Source: Eubacterium sp. | GTDB lineage: Bacteria; Bacillota; Clostridia; Lachnospirales; Lachnospiraceae | DNA: 52,548 bases | NCBI GenBank assembly: GCA_017459675.1 | Contig: JAFUCM010000003.1 | Location: forward strand, 1 to 52,548 | Direction: 5' to 3' | Part shown: positions 40,648 through 49,395 of the stretch, one piece after another | Numbering within the stretch: the stretch's first letter is position 1 | How the letters are laid out: each line of letters begins with the position of its first letter | Program-made: the position numbers and the translations under genes | Notes under the pieces: model-generated | Database searches by the model: none | What the model saw: only the letters and a program-made list of their open reading frames with translations | What the model was told of the DNA's origin: nothing

Positions 40648-41823
40648 TCAGAAATCCACCCAGATACTTCCCTTGTCTGCGGATTCAACGCATTTCTCGA
40701 GCCACTTGATACCCTGTGCGCCGGCGTTTACATCCGGATACCAGAAATCACCATATTCGCCGGAATCAGCGTTTGCCATAGCAACCGCGAATCTGCGGTA
40801 CAGGTTGCTCCATGCCTCAAACAGTCCCTCAGCATGTCCGCCGCCGATGCGGTCTTCCACACGTGCTTCCGGATACAGGTAGCCTGCGCCGCGCTCCAGT
40901 GTGCGGACCGGCTCGCCCTCTACTTCATAGCTCATCTGGTTCGGACGCTCGTCATCCCATTCCAGAGAAGCTTTGGAACCGACGATACGGAACTTATGAT
41001 AATGACGTGCGCCGCAGTTAATGGAACTGGACCAGCAGTATACCTGTGCGCCTTCCTGTACGTTCGCACCGCCCTCAAGGTTCATAATCGTAAATGCATT
41101 GTCTTCCAGCTGGCGTCCTTCTACAAATGCCTGCTTTGTGCACATCAGGTTTTTGATCTTCAGATACGGAATCATTGCCTCGATCAGATACAGCGGATGG
41201 GTTCCGACATCTGCCATCGCGAAAGAAATGCCTGCCTTTGCCGGATCAAAACGCCATTTTGCAGCTGCATTGACTTCTTCGATCTTTGTATTGTATGCGC
41301 CAAATGCAAAGCTCATGTTAATGACACGGATATCGCCGAGATCACCGTTTTTGATCATCTGGCGTGCCTGCTGGATCATCTGATGGCCGGAATAACCATA
41401 GGTAACACCGACAACACGATTTTTCTCTTTTGCCAGTGCAACCAGCTCTTCTGCCTCTTCTGTTGTGAAGCAGACCGGTTTCTCACAGACAACATGCAGA
41501 CCTGCTTCGAGCGCAGCTTTGCAGATGGTGTAATGTGTGCCGTTCGGTGTTGCAATGGATACTGCCTCGATACCATCCTCGCGTTTCGCTTCCTCAGCAA
41601 ACATGGTCTGATAATCCGGATAGCAGCGCTCCGGCGCAACGCCGAGATCTTTTCCGAATGCAATCCCGCGTTCCGGATTGATATCAAATGCGCCTGCGAC
41701 AAGCTTGAAGTTATTGTCTCTCTGTGCGGATGAACGGTGAATATAACCGATCTGGCTGCCGAGGCCGCCGCCTACCATTGCCCAGCGAATTGAATGATCC
41801 AGTACTTTTGATCCGTTAATCAT
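40648..41823 (-). CDS. Gfo/Idh/MocA-family NAD(P)-dependent oxidoreductase
   Basis: 391 residues. N-terminal Rossmann fold with RWAMVGGGLGSQIGYIHRSS, then AVSIATPNGTHYTICKAALEAGLHVVCEKPVCFTTEEAEEL, where the Glu-Lys-Pro holds the catalytic Lys. C-terminal beta-sheet domain with KAGISFAMADVGTHPLYLIEAMI, carrying the Asp and His of the active site. Substrate unknown; the companion IolE-like isomerase suggests a cyclitol or keto-sugar. A divergent AraC regulator starts 356 nt away. Confidence 0.94.
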   Translation of the reverse strand: MINGSKVLDHSIRWAMVGGGLGSQIGYIHRSSAQRDNNFKLVAGAFDINPERGIAFGKDLGVAPERCYPDYQTMFAEEAKREDGIEAVSIATPNGTHYTICKAALEAGLHVVCEKPVCFTTEEAEELVALAKEKNRVVGVTYGYSGHQMIQQARQMIKNGDLGDIRVINMSFAFGAYNTKIEEVNAAAKWRFDPAKAGISFAMADVGTHPLYLIEAMIPYLKIKNLMCTKQAFVEGRQLEDNAFTIMNLEGGANVQEGAQVYCWSSSINCGARHYHKFRIVGSKASLEWDDERPNQMSYEVEGEPVRTLERGAGYLYPEARVEDRIGGGHAEGLFEAWSNLYRRFAVAMANADSGEYGDFWYPDVNAGAQGIKWLEKCVESADKGSIWVDF

Positions 41824-42008
41824 GATGTTTGCTTCCTTTCTTTTTTAATAAAATATCTTTGGAAAATTGCCTGTTTTACAGTTGTCTGATTCTGTCAGTT
41901 AATTGTGTGCTTCGATCCTGTTCCGGATCATGAAAGGAACCCGTTTCTATTGACTCGGCTCCTGTGTTTTGCTACATTCACATTGTAAGTGGTTTTCCGG
42001 AATAAAAG

Positions 42009-42084
42009 TTGCACGATTCTGCTCACATTTTTCCGGTTTCCCATGAAAATGAAGAAAAATCCGGGCATCATTGCACGATTCTGC
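42009..42084 (+). promoter_or_regulatory. Pair of 14-bp direct repeats, AraC operator candidate
   Basis: TTGCACGATTCTGC at 42009-42022 and again at 42071-42084, start to start 62 bp, close to six helical turns. It lies between the divergent Gfo/Idh/MocA and AraC genes. No clear promoter elements were identified in the remainder of 41824-42179. Confidence 0.65.
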
Positions 42085-42179
42085 CTGATGCTGCCGGAGA
42101 CTGTCTCACCCGGCCAAATCACCAGATGATCCAGACAGAATCAGATTCTCCCGACTGTCACCGCGAAAGGATTGATACC

Positions 42180-43049
42180 ATGAAACTCACACCACAGCTG
42201 CTCAATCAGGTTTTTTCAAATGGCTCCCTGCCGTCCCTGGTCTACGCAAACCGCCAGAGTGTATCTGAGGGAAAACGTGTCCGGCCGATGCACAGCCACC
42301 AGAATCTCTGCGAGCTGCTGATCTGTTATCACGGAACGGGGACTTATAATATCGATAACGAGTCTTATCCAGTTGCCGTCGGCGACCTGATCTATTACAA
42401 TGCCGGCAGCTACCACGAGGTACTTTCCACCGGCGAAATGGAGATCGGCACCTATTGTTTCGGATTTACTGATGTGCGCATGCCCGATCTTCCCGGAAAT
42501 CATCTGCTTCCGGCAGACAGCACCTTTGTCCGGGCTGCCGGTTCTCAGGAGAACTTTCTCCTGCAGCTTGCCGACCAGATCGTCTCAACAGAAGCGGCCT
42601 CGTCTGCGGAAGATGTCCGCGTACAGCTGATGGCTGCTGTATTTCTGATCACAGCTTGCCAGATTCCCGCAGAAAAAAGCCGCAGGCTTTCCCGGCAGTC
42701 ATCCGAGACAGCACTTGCGGCTAAAAACTATATTGATCTTCATTTTACAGAACCGCTCCGCATCGAGGAAATCGCGGAGGTTGTTTCCTGCAGTCCGTCC
42801 TATCTGGCGCATTCCTTCAAAGATCTGACCGGCTATGCACCGCTGCAGTACATGCTGCGCTGCCGGATCGGCCAGGCGGAAACACTCCTGATCTCCAGTG
42901 ACTACACGGCTGCCCACATCGGCTCCATCGTCGGCTTCGACAGCCCGGCCTATTTCCACCGCGTCTTCCGCAGCATCGCCGGCGTCACGCCCCTCCAGTA
43001 CCGGAAGCGCTATCTCGCCGAACTAAAAGGTTCAAGGACACAGCTGTAA
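42180..43049 (+). CDS. AraC-family transcriptional regulator with cupin-type sensor domain
   Basis: 289 residues from the ATG at 42180 (AAAGG 9 nt upstream); the frame is open from 42009 but that part holds the operator repeats. N-terminal cupin fold with MHSHQNLCELLICYHGTGTY, SYPVAVGDLIYYNAGSYHEVLSTGEM, then a C-terminal double helix-turn-helix: PLRIEEIAEVVSCSPSYLAHSFKDLTGYAPLQYML and AAHIGSIVGFDSPAYFHRVFRSIAGVTPLQYRKRY, both with the usual AraC spacing. It probably controls the divergent oxidoreductase-isomerase genes. Its first 58 codons are the source of one half of the pseudogene at 36746. Confidence 0.95.
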   Translation: MKLTPQLLNQVFSNGSLPSLVYANRQSVSEGKRVRPMHSHQNLCELLICYHGTGTYNIDNESYPVAVGDLIYYNAGSYHEVLSTGEMEIGTYCFGFTDVRMPDLPGNHLLPADSTFVRAAGSQENFLLQLADQIVSTEAASSAEDVRVQLMAAVFLITACQIPAEKSRRLSRQSSETALAAKNYIDLHFTEPLRIEEIAEVVSCSPSYLAHSFKDLTGYAPLQYMLRCRIGQAETLLISSDYTAAHIGSIVGFDSPAYFHRVFRSIAGVTPLQYRKRYLAELKGSRTQL

Positions 43050-43114
43050 ACATTTCATCTGATCCCACTGAAAATCTATTTGTCGTGTGTAAATAAGATC
43101 ATTTTGTGACCTGT

Positions 43115-43155
43115 AAAAATCCCGCCGCAGTTTAAGCACCGCGGCGGGATTTTTT
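43115..43155. terminator. Strong bidirectional terminator
   Basis: AAAAATCCCGCCGC/GCGGCGGGATTTTTT, 13-bp stem. It serves the converging AraC gene and the solute-binding gene. Confidence 0.92.
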
Positions 43156-43220
43156 GCGATTCAGGAATCACTGATCACCCTTCAGGATTCCATTCTCTAT
43201 TCAGTGGAACACTGTGTTAA

Positions 43221-44375
43221 TCAAAGATACTCGTCGATGTTTGCAGCAGAAACCGGGAGGTACGGAACATCGAGATATTCCGGTGCTCTGCCTGTTTCAG
43301 CGACTGTGTATGCTTCGATCGCGCCCCATTTACCCTGGCTTGTTGCATCCTGGAAGACTGTCATTGCAAGAGATCCGTCTTTAACAGCCTCACATGCATC
43401 CTGGTTTGCATCGATACCGCAGATGATGACATCGTTGATGCCTGCTGCCTGCAGGGACTGCATTGCGCCCATAGCCATCTCATCGTTTGCAGCGACGATG
43501 ATGTCGATATCCTCACCATACTGGATAATCCAGTCCTCGGTAATCTCCATTGCCTTGTCGCGGAGGTACTTACCTTCCTGGTCAGAAAGCAGATTGTAGT
43601 TAAATCCTGCCTTGTCGAGTGTCTCGAAAACGCCTTCGCGGCGAAGTTTTGCATGGGTGAATCCGTTTATTCCGCCGAGGTAGCAGAGATTCAGTGTCTC
43701 GCTGTCGTCTACATTGTCAATCAGATACTCAGCCTGCAGCTGACCGGAATAGTAGTGGTCAGATCCAGCGAAGAAGTGATCAACCTCCGGGCACGCAACG
43801 TCGGAGTTAACAACGACGAGCGGAACGTTGTTCTGGCGTGCTGTCTCACAGATTACGACGCAGCCGTCAGAGTCGGAAGATGAAAGCATCAGTACGTCAA
43901 CACCCTGTGTAATAAAGTTTTCTGCGAGCTGTACCTGTCTGTTGACATCCTGCTCACCGTCGCCGACCAGGAGTTCTACATTCGGATATGCCTGTTTTAC
44001 ATAGTCTTCAATACCGGATGTGACTGCCTGTGAGAAGGTGTCTTTGAAGTCCTGTGAGATAAATGCAAATGTATATTTGCTGTCGCCTGTCGGAATGTAA
44101 CCATCGTCAACATATGCCTGCTCCCAGTCCTTCATCTCGCCGGCATCAGCGGCTGCGTCTGCAGAAGCTTCAGAAGCTGCAGCTGCGTCTTCGCTGGAAG
44201 CTGCGGTGCTCTCTGCCTCTGCTTCGGATGCTGCAGAAGATGCTGCCTCAGATGCTGCTGCGTAAGAAGCTGCCGCACTGCTTCCTGCAGAGGAGCTGTC
44301 AGCTGCGCCGCCGCATCCGAACAGGGATGCTGTCATAATGCCGCAAAGTACCAGTCCCAGTAGTCTCTTTTTCAT
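43221..44375 (-). CDS. Sugar-binding lipoprotein of ABC type (periplasmic-binding protein type 1)
   Basis: 384 residues. Lipobox ASLFGCGG, then a 60-residue Ala/Ser/Glu linker (CGGAADSSSAGSSAAAS...), then the binding domain: YTFAFISQDFKDTFSQAVTSGIEDYVKQAYPNVEL, QVQLAENFITQGVDVLMLSSSDSDGCV, NVPLVVVNSDV, IVAANDEMAMGAMQSLQAAGINDVIICGIDAN and MTVFQDATSQGKWGA. This is the Peripla_BP_4/RbsB-like fold for sugars or cyclitols. No ABC ATPase or permease lies next to it, so it is an orphan receptor, perhaps working with a carrier encoded elsewhere. RBS AAGGAG. The divergent neighbour is a LacI-type regulator. Confidence 0.94.
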   Translation of the reverse strand: MKKRLLGLVLCGIMTASLFGCGGAADSSSAGSSAAASYAAASEAASSAASEAEAESTAASSEDAAAASEASADAAADAGEMKDWEQAYVDDGYIPTGDSKYTFAFISQDFKDTFSQAVTSGIEDYVKQAYPNVELLVGDGEQDVNRQVQLAENFITQGVDVLMLSSSDSDGCVVICETARQNNVPLVVVNSDVACPEVDHFFAGSDHYYSGQLQAEYLIDNVDDSETLNLCYLGGINGFTHAKLRREGVFETLDKAGFNYNLLSDQEGKYLRDKAMEITEDWIIQYGEDIDIIVAANDEMAMGAMQSLQAAGINDVIICGIDANQDACEAVKDGSLAMTVFQDATSQGKWGAIEAYTVAETGRAPEYLDVPYLPVSAANIDEYL

Positions 44376-44514
44376 GTGTTGTTTCTCCTTTCAGAAATGC
44401 TTTCTTTTCCTTTACCGTTTTCCCTTTGTTTCCTTTGCTGAACCAGTTACTGTCTGTTGATGTATGCACTATATCACACTTTTTTACGAAAAAACCTCAA
44501 TTTGCCGATTAAGT

Positions 44515-44530
44515 AGTAAATCGTTTTACT
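44515..44530. promoter_or_regulatory. LacI-type operator candidate
   Basis: AGTAAATCGTTTTACT, a 16-bp palindrome with one mismatch and central CG, the usual centre of LacI/GalR sites. It lies between the divergent solute-binding gene and the LacI gene, upstream of the LacI -35 box. Confidence 0.55.
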
Positions 44531-44548
44531 GTTCATTTACCATTTTCG

Positions 44549-44577
44549 TTTACAAGGTGCCGGAATGGCTTTATAAT
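44549..44577 (+). promoter_or_regulatory. Promoter of the LacI-fusion gene
   Basis: TTTACA (44549-44554), 17-nt spacer, TATAAT (44572-44577). The leader of about 120 nt contains two hairpins (44593-44612, CCGCAGA/TCTGCGG; 44628-44646, CAGGCGC/GCGCCTG) and the repeat copy A. Confidence 0.75.
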
Positions 44578-44650
44578 AGACTCGGACAGATGCCCGCAGA
44601 GCTGTTTCTGCGGAAATACGCGATGAGCAGGCGCTCTATGCGCCTGAGAC

Positions 44651-44689
44651 GGGGGACTGATCCACTGAGTTCAATCGCGATCTCTGATC
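44651..44689 (+). repeat. Dispersed repeat, copy A (25-mer plus 15-mer core)
   Basis: 44651-44675 is identical to 38306-38330; 44675-44689 (TCGCGATCTCTGATC) matches the cores at 18100 and 24906. This copy joins the two parts, showing that they belong to one element. Confidence 0.75.
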
Positions 44690-44703
44690 GGAAAGGAGCT
44701 GCC

Positions 44704-46995
44704 ATGGCCTCAATCAAAGATGTCGCACTGCGGGCAGGTGTCTCGCCCGCAACCGTTTCCAATGTACTGAATCAGACAAAAGCCGTCAGTGCCGAAAAGC
44801 GGGAACGGGTTCTGGAAGCCGTGCGGGAACTCAACTATATTCCCAACGCCAGCGCAAGGGATCTCAAGCGGAAAACATCAAGAACAATCGGCGTGATCCT
44901 GTCCGATATCAAAAGTCAGTTTCACACCAATCTGTTCAATACATTTTCTTCGTTTATTCAGCAGAAGGGATATGGCATCCAGGTTGCTTTCACCGACAAT
45001 GTCATCAGCACGGAACAGCAGATGATTAACCGGATGCTGTCGCAGGGCGTTGACGGGATCATCCTGACCACCTGCCAGTCAGAGGAGGAATCTGATTTCT
45101 GGAAGGGCGCCGCGTCCTATCAGATCCCCATCCTGTTTGTTGAACGGCGCATCCCGAACGTGACGGTCAATTATACCGGATTTAATAACTACAAAACCTT
45201 ATACGAAGTCACCTCACAGCTCCTGGAAAAGGGATACCGGGAGATCGCGCTTTTCTGCGGTTCCCTGCAGTACTCTTCTGAGGCAGAATCTGTCCGCGGA
45301 TTCCGGGAAGCATTCGCCGAGAACGGTCTCACAGCCGCAGATGATACTGTCACACCGGTGGATATGATCAAAGAAAGTGCCATGGAGTCCTGCATGGAAT
45401 TACTCCACAGCGGCAGACCGCAGGTGATCATCTGCACCAGCCATGAGATTGCAGAGGGAATCACATTTGCCGTCAAATACAACGGATTGAAACCGTTTCA
45501 GGATCTGCTCATCATTGAGATCGGGGAAGAGGGATGGGATCATTCCTTTACAAGCGCTGATACGCTGATCGTGTCACGGTCTGCATCACGTCTTGCCGAG
45601 CTCTCTGCAGAGCGGATGTTTAACCTGATCGAGTCGCCCGCTTTTTCAGATCCTGTTTATATCGAAATGGAAGAAGACCAGTTTGCCGCAGATGCGATTT
45701 CCCGCGCACCGGCATCACAGCCCGCTGCAAAATATGGCGGATCCCGTCAGAAGCACCTGCGGATCATGATGATTCAGGACGCATCTGAGTATGCACTGAC
45801 ATTGATGCTGCCGCATTTTGAACAAAAAGCCGGCATCCGGGTGGATTATGAAGTGATTCCGCAGAATCAGGCACTGGGCATGATCCGCGATATGTATGAT
45901 GATAAAATCCCGCCCTATGACCTGATGATGTATGACAATCACTGGGTGAACTATATGGTCCAGAACCACTACCTTGCAGAGCTGACAGAGTTTCTGGATG
46001 AAAAGCAGATCGATCTGTCAAATTATGTTCCGGAGCTGCGGCGCAATTACATTGTCAACCGGCGAACCTACGGAATTCCCTACACCGGCGGCAGCCAGAT
46101 GCTCTTCTACCGGCAGGACCTGTTTGAAAACCCGGTGCTCGCCGAAGCATACAGACGGATGCACAATCTGCCGCTGCGGCCGCCCCGGACCTGGACAGAA
46201 TTTAACCACATTGCGCAGTTCTTCACCCGCAGATTTAATCCTGCGTCACCGACCCCTTATGGTGCGACATTCGCGGGTGCCACGGACGAGACCATGAGCT
46301 GCGAAATTCTCCCGCGCCTCTGGGCACTGGGCGGGAAACTCTGGGACGCATACAGCCGTCCCACATTCCAGTCAAACGCGAACCAGAACGCCTACCAGCT
46401 CCTGCATGAAACACTGCAGTACACAGACGATACCCGGCTGAAAACTTCTCTGGACCAGACCGTCCTGGATTTTCTGGGCGGAAAAACAGCGATGCTGGTG
46501 GCATTCTCAGAATACACACCGCAGATTATCAGAAGTGAAAAACATGATTTCCAGCGGAAAATCGGATACTACCATATTCCGGGAAGAAAGACTGTTTCGG
46601 CAGGCTACTGCCTTGGCCTGAACCCGTTTTCAGAAGCACGCCGCGAAGCATTTGATTTTCTGGAATGGATCAGTGATCAGAATACAAAATATTTGTTCAC
46701 CATTTTCAGCGGCTCACCGCAGCTGACGACTGTATTTCATAACTATGAGCTGCAGCGCCTGTATCCCTGGCTGTACTATACAGAGAAAAGCATCCAGTTT
46801 TCGCAGGACCGGACGCCGCCGCTTCTGCGGAACCGTCTGGTGATTCCGCCGAATCAGTTTGAACAGCTGATCTGCATGCCGCTGCGCAGGATGGTGAAAG
46901 AAGGACTCTCCGCAAAGGACGCACTGGAAGATACACAAAAAGAAGCAGTCCGCGTCTTTACGATGTATGGAATGCCGAAGCGGCGCGGAACCTGA
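44704..46995 (+). CDS. LacI-family regulator fused to an ABC-type solute-binding domain
   Basis: 763 residues from the ATG at 44704 (GGAG 5 nt upstream). Residues 1-60 are a LacI helix-turn-helix (SIKDVALRAGVSPATVSNVLNQTKAVSAEKRERVLEAVRELNYIPNASARDLKR); 60-335 form a LacI-type effector domain (TIGVILSDIKSQFHTNLFNTF, MINRMLSQGVDGIILTTCQS, REIALFCGSLQYSSEAESVRGFREAF). After a linker (SRAPASQPAAKYGGSRQKHL) the last about 415 residues look like an extracellular solute-binding protein family 1 domain (LRIMMIQDASEYALTLMLPHFEQKAGIRVDYEVIP, YGIPYTGGSQMLFYRQDLFENP, WTEFNHIAQFFTRRFNP, FLGGKTAMLVAFSEYTPQI). There is no signal peptide, so a sugar-binding module sits inside the cell as a second sensor. 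Confidence 0.92.
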   Translation: MASIKDVALRAGVSPATVSNVLNQTKAVSAEKRERVLEAVRELNYIPNASARDLKRKTSRTIGVILSDIKSQFHTNLFNTFSSFIQQKGYGIQVAFTDNVISTEQQMINRMLSQGVDGIILTTCQSEEESDFWKGAASYQIPILFVERRIPNVTVNYTGFNNYKTLYEVTSQLLEKGYREIALFCGSLQYSSEAESVRGFREAFAENGLTAADDTVTPVDMIKESAMESCMELLHSGRPQVIICTSHEIAEGITFAVKYNGLKPFQDLLIIEIGEEGWDHSFTSADTLIVSRSASRLAELSAERMFNLIESPAFSDPVYIEMEEDQFAADAISRAPASQPAAKYGGSRQKHLRIMMIQDASEYALTLMLPHFEQKAGIRVDYEVIPQNQALGMIRDMYDDKIPPYDLMMYDNHWVNYMVQNHYLAELTEFLDEKQIDLSNYVPELRRNYIVNRRTYGIPYTGGSQMLFYRQDLFENPVLAEAYRRMHNLPLRPPRTWTEFNHIAQFFTRRFNPASPTPYGATFAGATDETMSCEILPRLWALGGKLWDAYSRPTFQSNANQNAYQLLHETLQYTDDTRLKTSLDQTVLDFLGGKTAMLVAFSEYTPQIIRSEKHDFQRKIGYYHIPGRKTVSAGYCLGLNPFSEARREAFDFLEWISDQNTKYLFTIFSGSPQLTTVFHNYELQRLYPWLYYTEKSIQFSQDRTPPLLRNRLVIPPNQFEQLICMPLRRMVKEGLSAKDALEDTQKEAVRVFTMYGMPKRRGT

Positions 46996-47020
46996 AATAG
47001 AACCTGAATCTGTATGTAAT

Positions 47021-47070
47021 AAAGGTCCGTCACACTAAGCAGATGAATGCTTAATGCGGCGGACCCCTTT
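47021..47070. terminator. Terminator between the LacI fusion and glgB
   Basis: AAAGGTCCG/CGGACC-CCTTT outer stem and TAAGCA/TGCTTA inner stem with a 6-nt loop. It lies between two converging genes, 25 nt after the LacI-fusion stop and 21 nt after the glgB stop. Confidence 0.7.
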
Positions 47071-47091
47071 ATTGTCCCTTACTATATGATG

Positions 47092-49212
47092 TTATACAGA
47101 AAATTTAAAGACTGCGACGCCGTAAGCCGGCAAATCATATGCGACATGATACGGCTGTTTGTCGCACTCGCCCTTCCACGCTTTATAGCGCTTCGGTGCC
47201 TTGTGATCCCCGCCGTATTTCTCCTCTTTGCTGTCCAGGATCAGATCGTATCTGCCCGCCTTCGGCACGCCGACACAGTAATCCGGACGCGCCATCGGTG
47301 TGAAATTGATGACAAAAATCAGGTTGTTCTTGCCGTCCGGCGCCCACCGGATGAAACTGAAGATACTGCGGTCCGCATCGTCGGCATTGATCCACTGGAA
47401 TCCCTCCGGTCTGCCGTCATTTGCATACAGTGCCGGATATTTGCGGTACATGGTCAGCAGATCGCGGACATAGGCCTGCAGATGTTCATTGCGCTTATCT
47501 TCAAGCAGGTACCAGTCAATCTCCCGCTCTTCGCTCCACTCTCTGTGCTGGCCGATATCCTGGCCCATGAAGAGCAGCTTCTTGCCCGGATGACCAAACA
47601 TGAAGGAATAGCCCGCCTTCAGATTCTCAAACTTGTCATCCTCGTAGCCCGGCATTTTCTCAATCATCGAGCACTTCAGATGAACGACCTCATCGTGAGA
47701 CAGCACGAGAATATAATTCTCGCTGTTGACGTAGGTCATCGCAAAGGTCATCAGATTATGCGCACCTTTGCGGAACAGCGGATCCAGCTTCATGTATTCC
47801 AGGAAGTCATGCATCCAGCCCATGTTCCACTTGTAGGTAAATCCGAGACCATTTTCCTTCTCGACATCACCGGTAACCTTCGGCCATGCGGTCGATTCCT
47901 CAGCGATCATCATGACGCCCGGATTCTTGCCGCAGACCAGTGTATTGATGTGCTTAAAGAATTCAACAGCTTCGTAGTTCTCATTGCCGCCGTCTTTATT
48001 TGCAATCCACTCGCCGTCCTTGCGGCCATAGTCGAGATACAGCATCGATGCGACCGCGTCCACGCGCAGACCGTCGACATGGTAGTGCTCAACCCAGTAA
48101 AGCGCATTGCCGATCAGGAAGTTCTTGACCTGCGGGCGGCCGTAATTGAAGATCTTGGTACCCCAGTCCGGGTGCTCACCCTGGCGCGGATCTGCGTGCT
48201 CATAAACCGCATCGCCGTCAAACTCTGCCAGCCCCATGGCATCCTTCGGGAAATGTGCCGGCACCCAGTCGAGGATGACGCCGATTCCATTCTTGTGGAA
48301 GGTGTCGATCATGTACTGGAAATCCTCCGGCGTGCCATAACGGGACGTCGGTGCATAATATCCGGTCACCTGATAACCCCAGGACGCATCCAGCGGATGT
48401 TCCGCCATGCCCATCAGCTCAACGTGGGTGTATCCCATATCCTTGATATATTCCACTGCGCGGTCCGCAAACTGGCGATAGGTGTAGAATCCCTCCGGAT
48501 TTTCGTCGGAAGCCGGATGTTTCATCCAGGAACCCGGATGGACCTCATAAATTGCCAGCGCAGATTTCTTCGGATCAAATTCTTTCCGCTTCTTCATCCA
48601 TGTGGCATCGTGCCATTTATAGTGGTCGATATCCGCGATGCGGGAAGCCGTTCCCGGACGTTTCTCAGCCCAGAATGCATATGGATCGGCCTTCATCAGA
48701 ATGCGCTCGTCAGCCGTGAAAATCTTATATTTGTAATAGTCGCCGACCTTTGCACCCGGGACAAATTTCTCATAGACGCCCATATCGGAAACCTTTTCCA
48801 TGACGTCATTCTTGCCGTCCCATCCGTTGAAATCACCGACAACCTGAATGGCCATTGCATTCGGTGCCCAGACCGTAAACCATGCGCCGCTCTGACCATC
48901 CTTCTTGTCCAGATGCGCACCCATCTTTTTGAAGATCTCATGATGTGTCGCCGTGCCGAAGAGATGCTCATCCAGCTCGCCAAAATGAGCGGCTGCCTTT
49001 GTATTGGCTGCCTTTGTATTGACTGCCTTTTTATTAACTGTCTTTTTCGAAGCTGCGGCTGTCTTCTTTGCTGATGCAGCTGTCTTTTTGGCGGTCGTTT
49101 TCACTGCTGCGGCCGTCTTCTTTGTGGAAGCCTTTGCCGCAGCTGCTTTCTTCGCAGCAGTTGTCTTTGCCGCAGTTTCGTTCTTTGTCGTTTTCTTCTC
49201 TGTGTTTGCCAT
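47092..49212 (-). CDS. glgB: 1,4-alpha-glucan branching enzyme with histone-H1-like N-terminal tail
   Basis: 706 residues. Residues 1-75 consist almost only of Ala, Lys, Thr and Ser (KTTAAKKAAAAKASTKK and similar units). A CBM48 domain follows (GAWFTVWAPNAMAIQVVGDFNGWDGKNDVM), then the GH13 barrel: YTHVELMGMAEHPLDASWGYQVTGYYAPTSRYG, VILDWVPAHFPKD, HVDGLRVDAVASMLYLDY (nucleophile near Asp385), GVMMIAEESTAWP (acid near Glu438) and YILVLSHDEVVH. The enzyme makes alpha-1,6 branches in glycogen. No other glg gene is near. The basic tail looks like the C-terminal domain of histone H1 and is not part of the usual enzyme. RBS AAGGAGAGG. Confidence 0.96.
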   Translation of the reverse strand: MANTEKKTTKNETAAKTTAAKKAAAAKASTKKTAAAVKTTAKKTAASAKKTAAASKKTVNKKAVNTKAANTKAAAHFGELDEHLFGTATHHEIFKKMGAHLDKKDGQSGAWFTVWAPNAMAIQVVGDFNGWDGKNDVMEKVSDMGVYEKFVPGAKVGDYYKYKIFTADERILMKADPYAFWAEKRPGTASRIADIDHYKWHDATWMKKRKEFDPKKSALAIYEVHPGSWMKHPASDENPEGFYTYRQFADRAVEYIKDMGYTHVELMGMAEHPLDASWGYQVTGYYAPTSRYGTPEDFQYMIDTFHKNGIGVILDWVPAHFPKDAMGLAEFDGDAVYEHADPRQGEHPDWGTKIFNYGRPQVKNFLIGNALYWVEHYHVDGLRVDAVASMLYLDYGRKDGEWIANKDGGNENYEAVEFFKHINTLVCGKNPGVMMIAEESTAWPKVTGDVEKENGLGFTYKWNMGWMHDFLEYMKLDPLFRKGAHNLMTFAMTYVNSENYILVLSHDEVVHLKCSMIEKMPGYEDDKFENLKAGYSFMFGHPGKKLLFMGQDIGQHREWSEEREIDWYLLEDKRNEHLQAYVRDLLTMYRKYPALYANDGRPEGFQWINADDADRSIFSFIRWAPDGKNNLIFVINFTPMARPDYCVGVPKAGRYDLILDSKEEKYGGDHKAPKRYKAWKGECDKQPYHVAYDLPAYGVAVFKFSV

Positions 49213-49317
49213 AACCCTCTCCTTGTTACGGATTACTTTTTGCTTCGTAAACCCCTTTTCAGTTCTGCAGAAATATCTGAATTTCTGCGTCTGAAATCAT
49301 CATAACAGATTGCACAA

Positions 49318-49356
49318 AAAAAAGCGACCATTCGTCAGAAATACGATCGCTTTTTT
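49318..49356. terminator. Terminator between alkD-like gene and glgB
   Basis: AAAAAAGCGA/TCGCTTTTTT with an 18-19 nt loop. On the minus strand it lies 40 nt after the stop of the AlkD-like gene. Confidence 0.85.
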
Positions 49357-49395
49357 GTCTTCACTTTTTGCCTTCGCCTTTTTTGCCTTCGGCCT

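Noticed and set aside
47047..49074. 675-codon plus-strand open frame
   Set aside because: It lies fully antisense to glgB, has Ile/Val/His/Arg-rich composition typical of a complementary frame, and has no recognisable domain.
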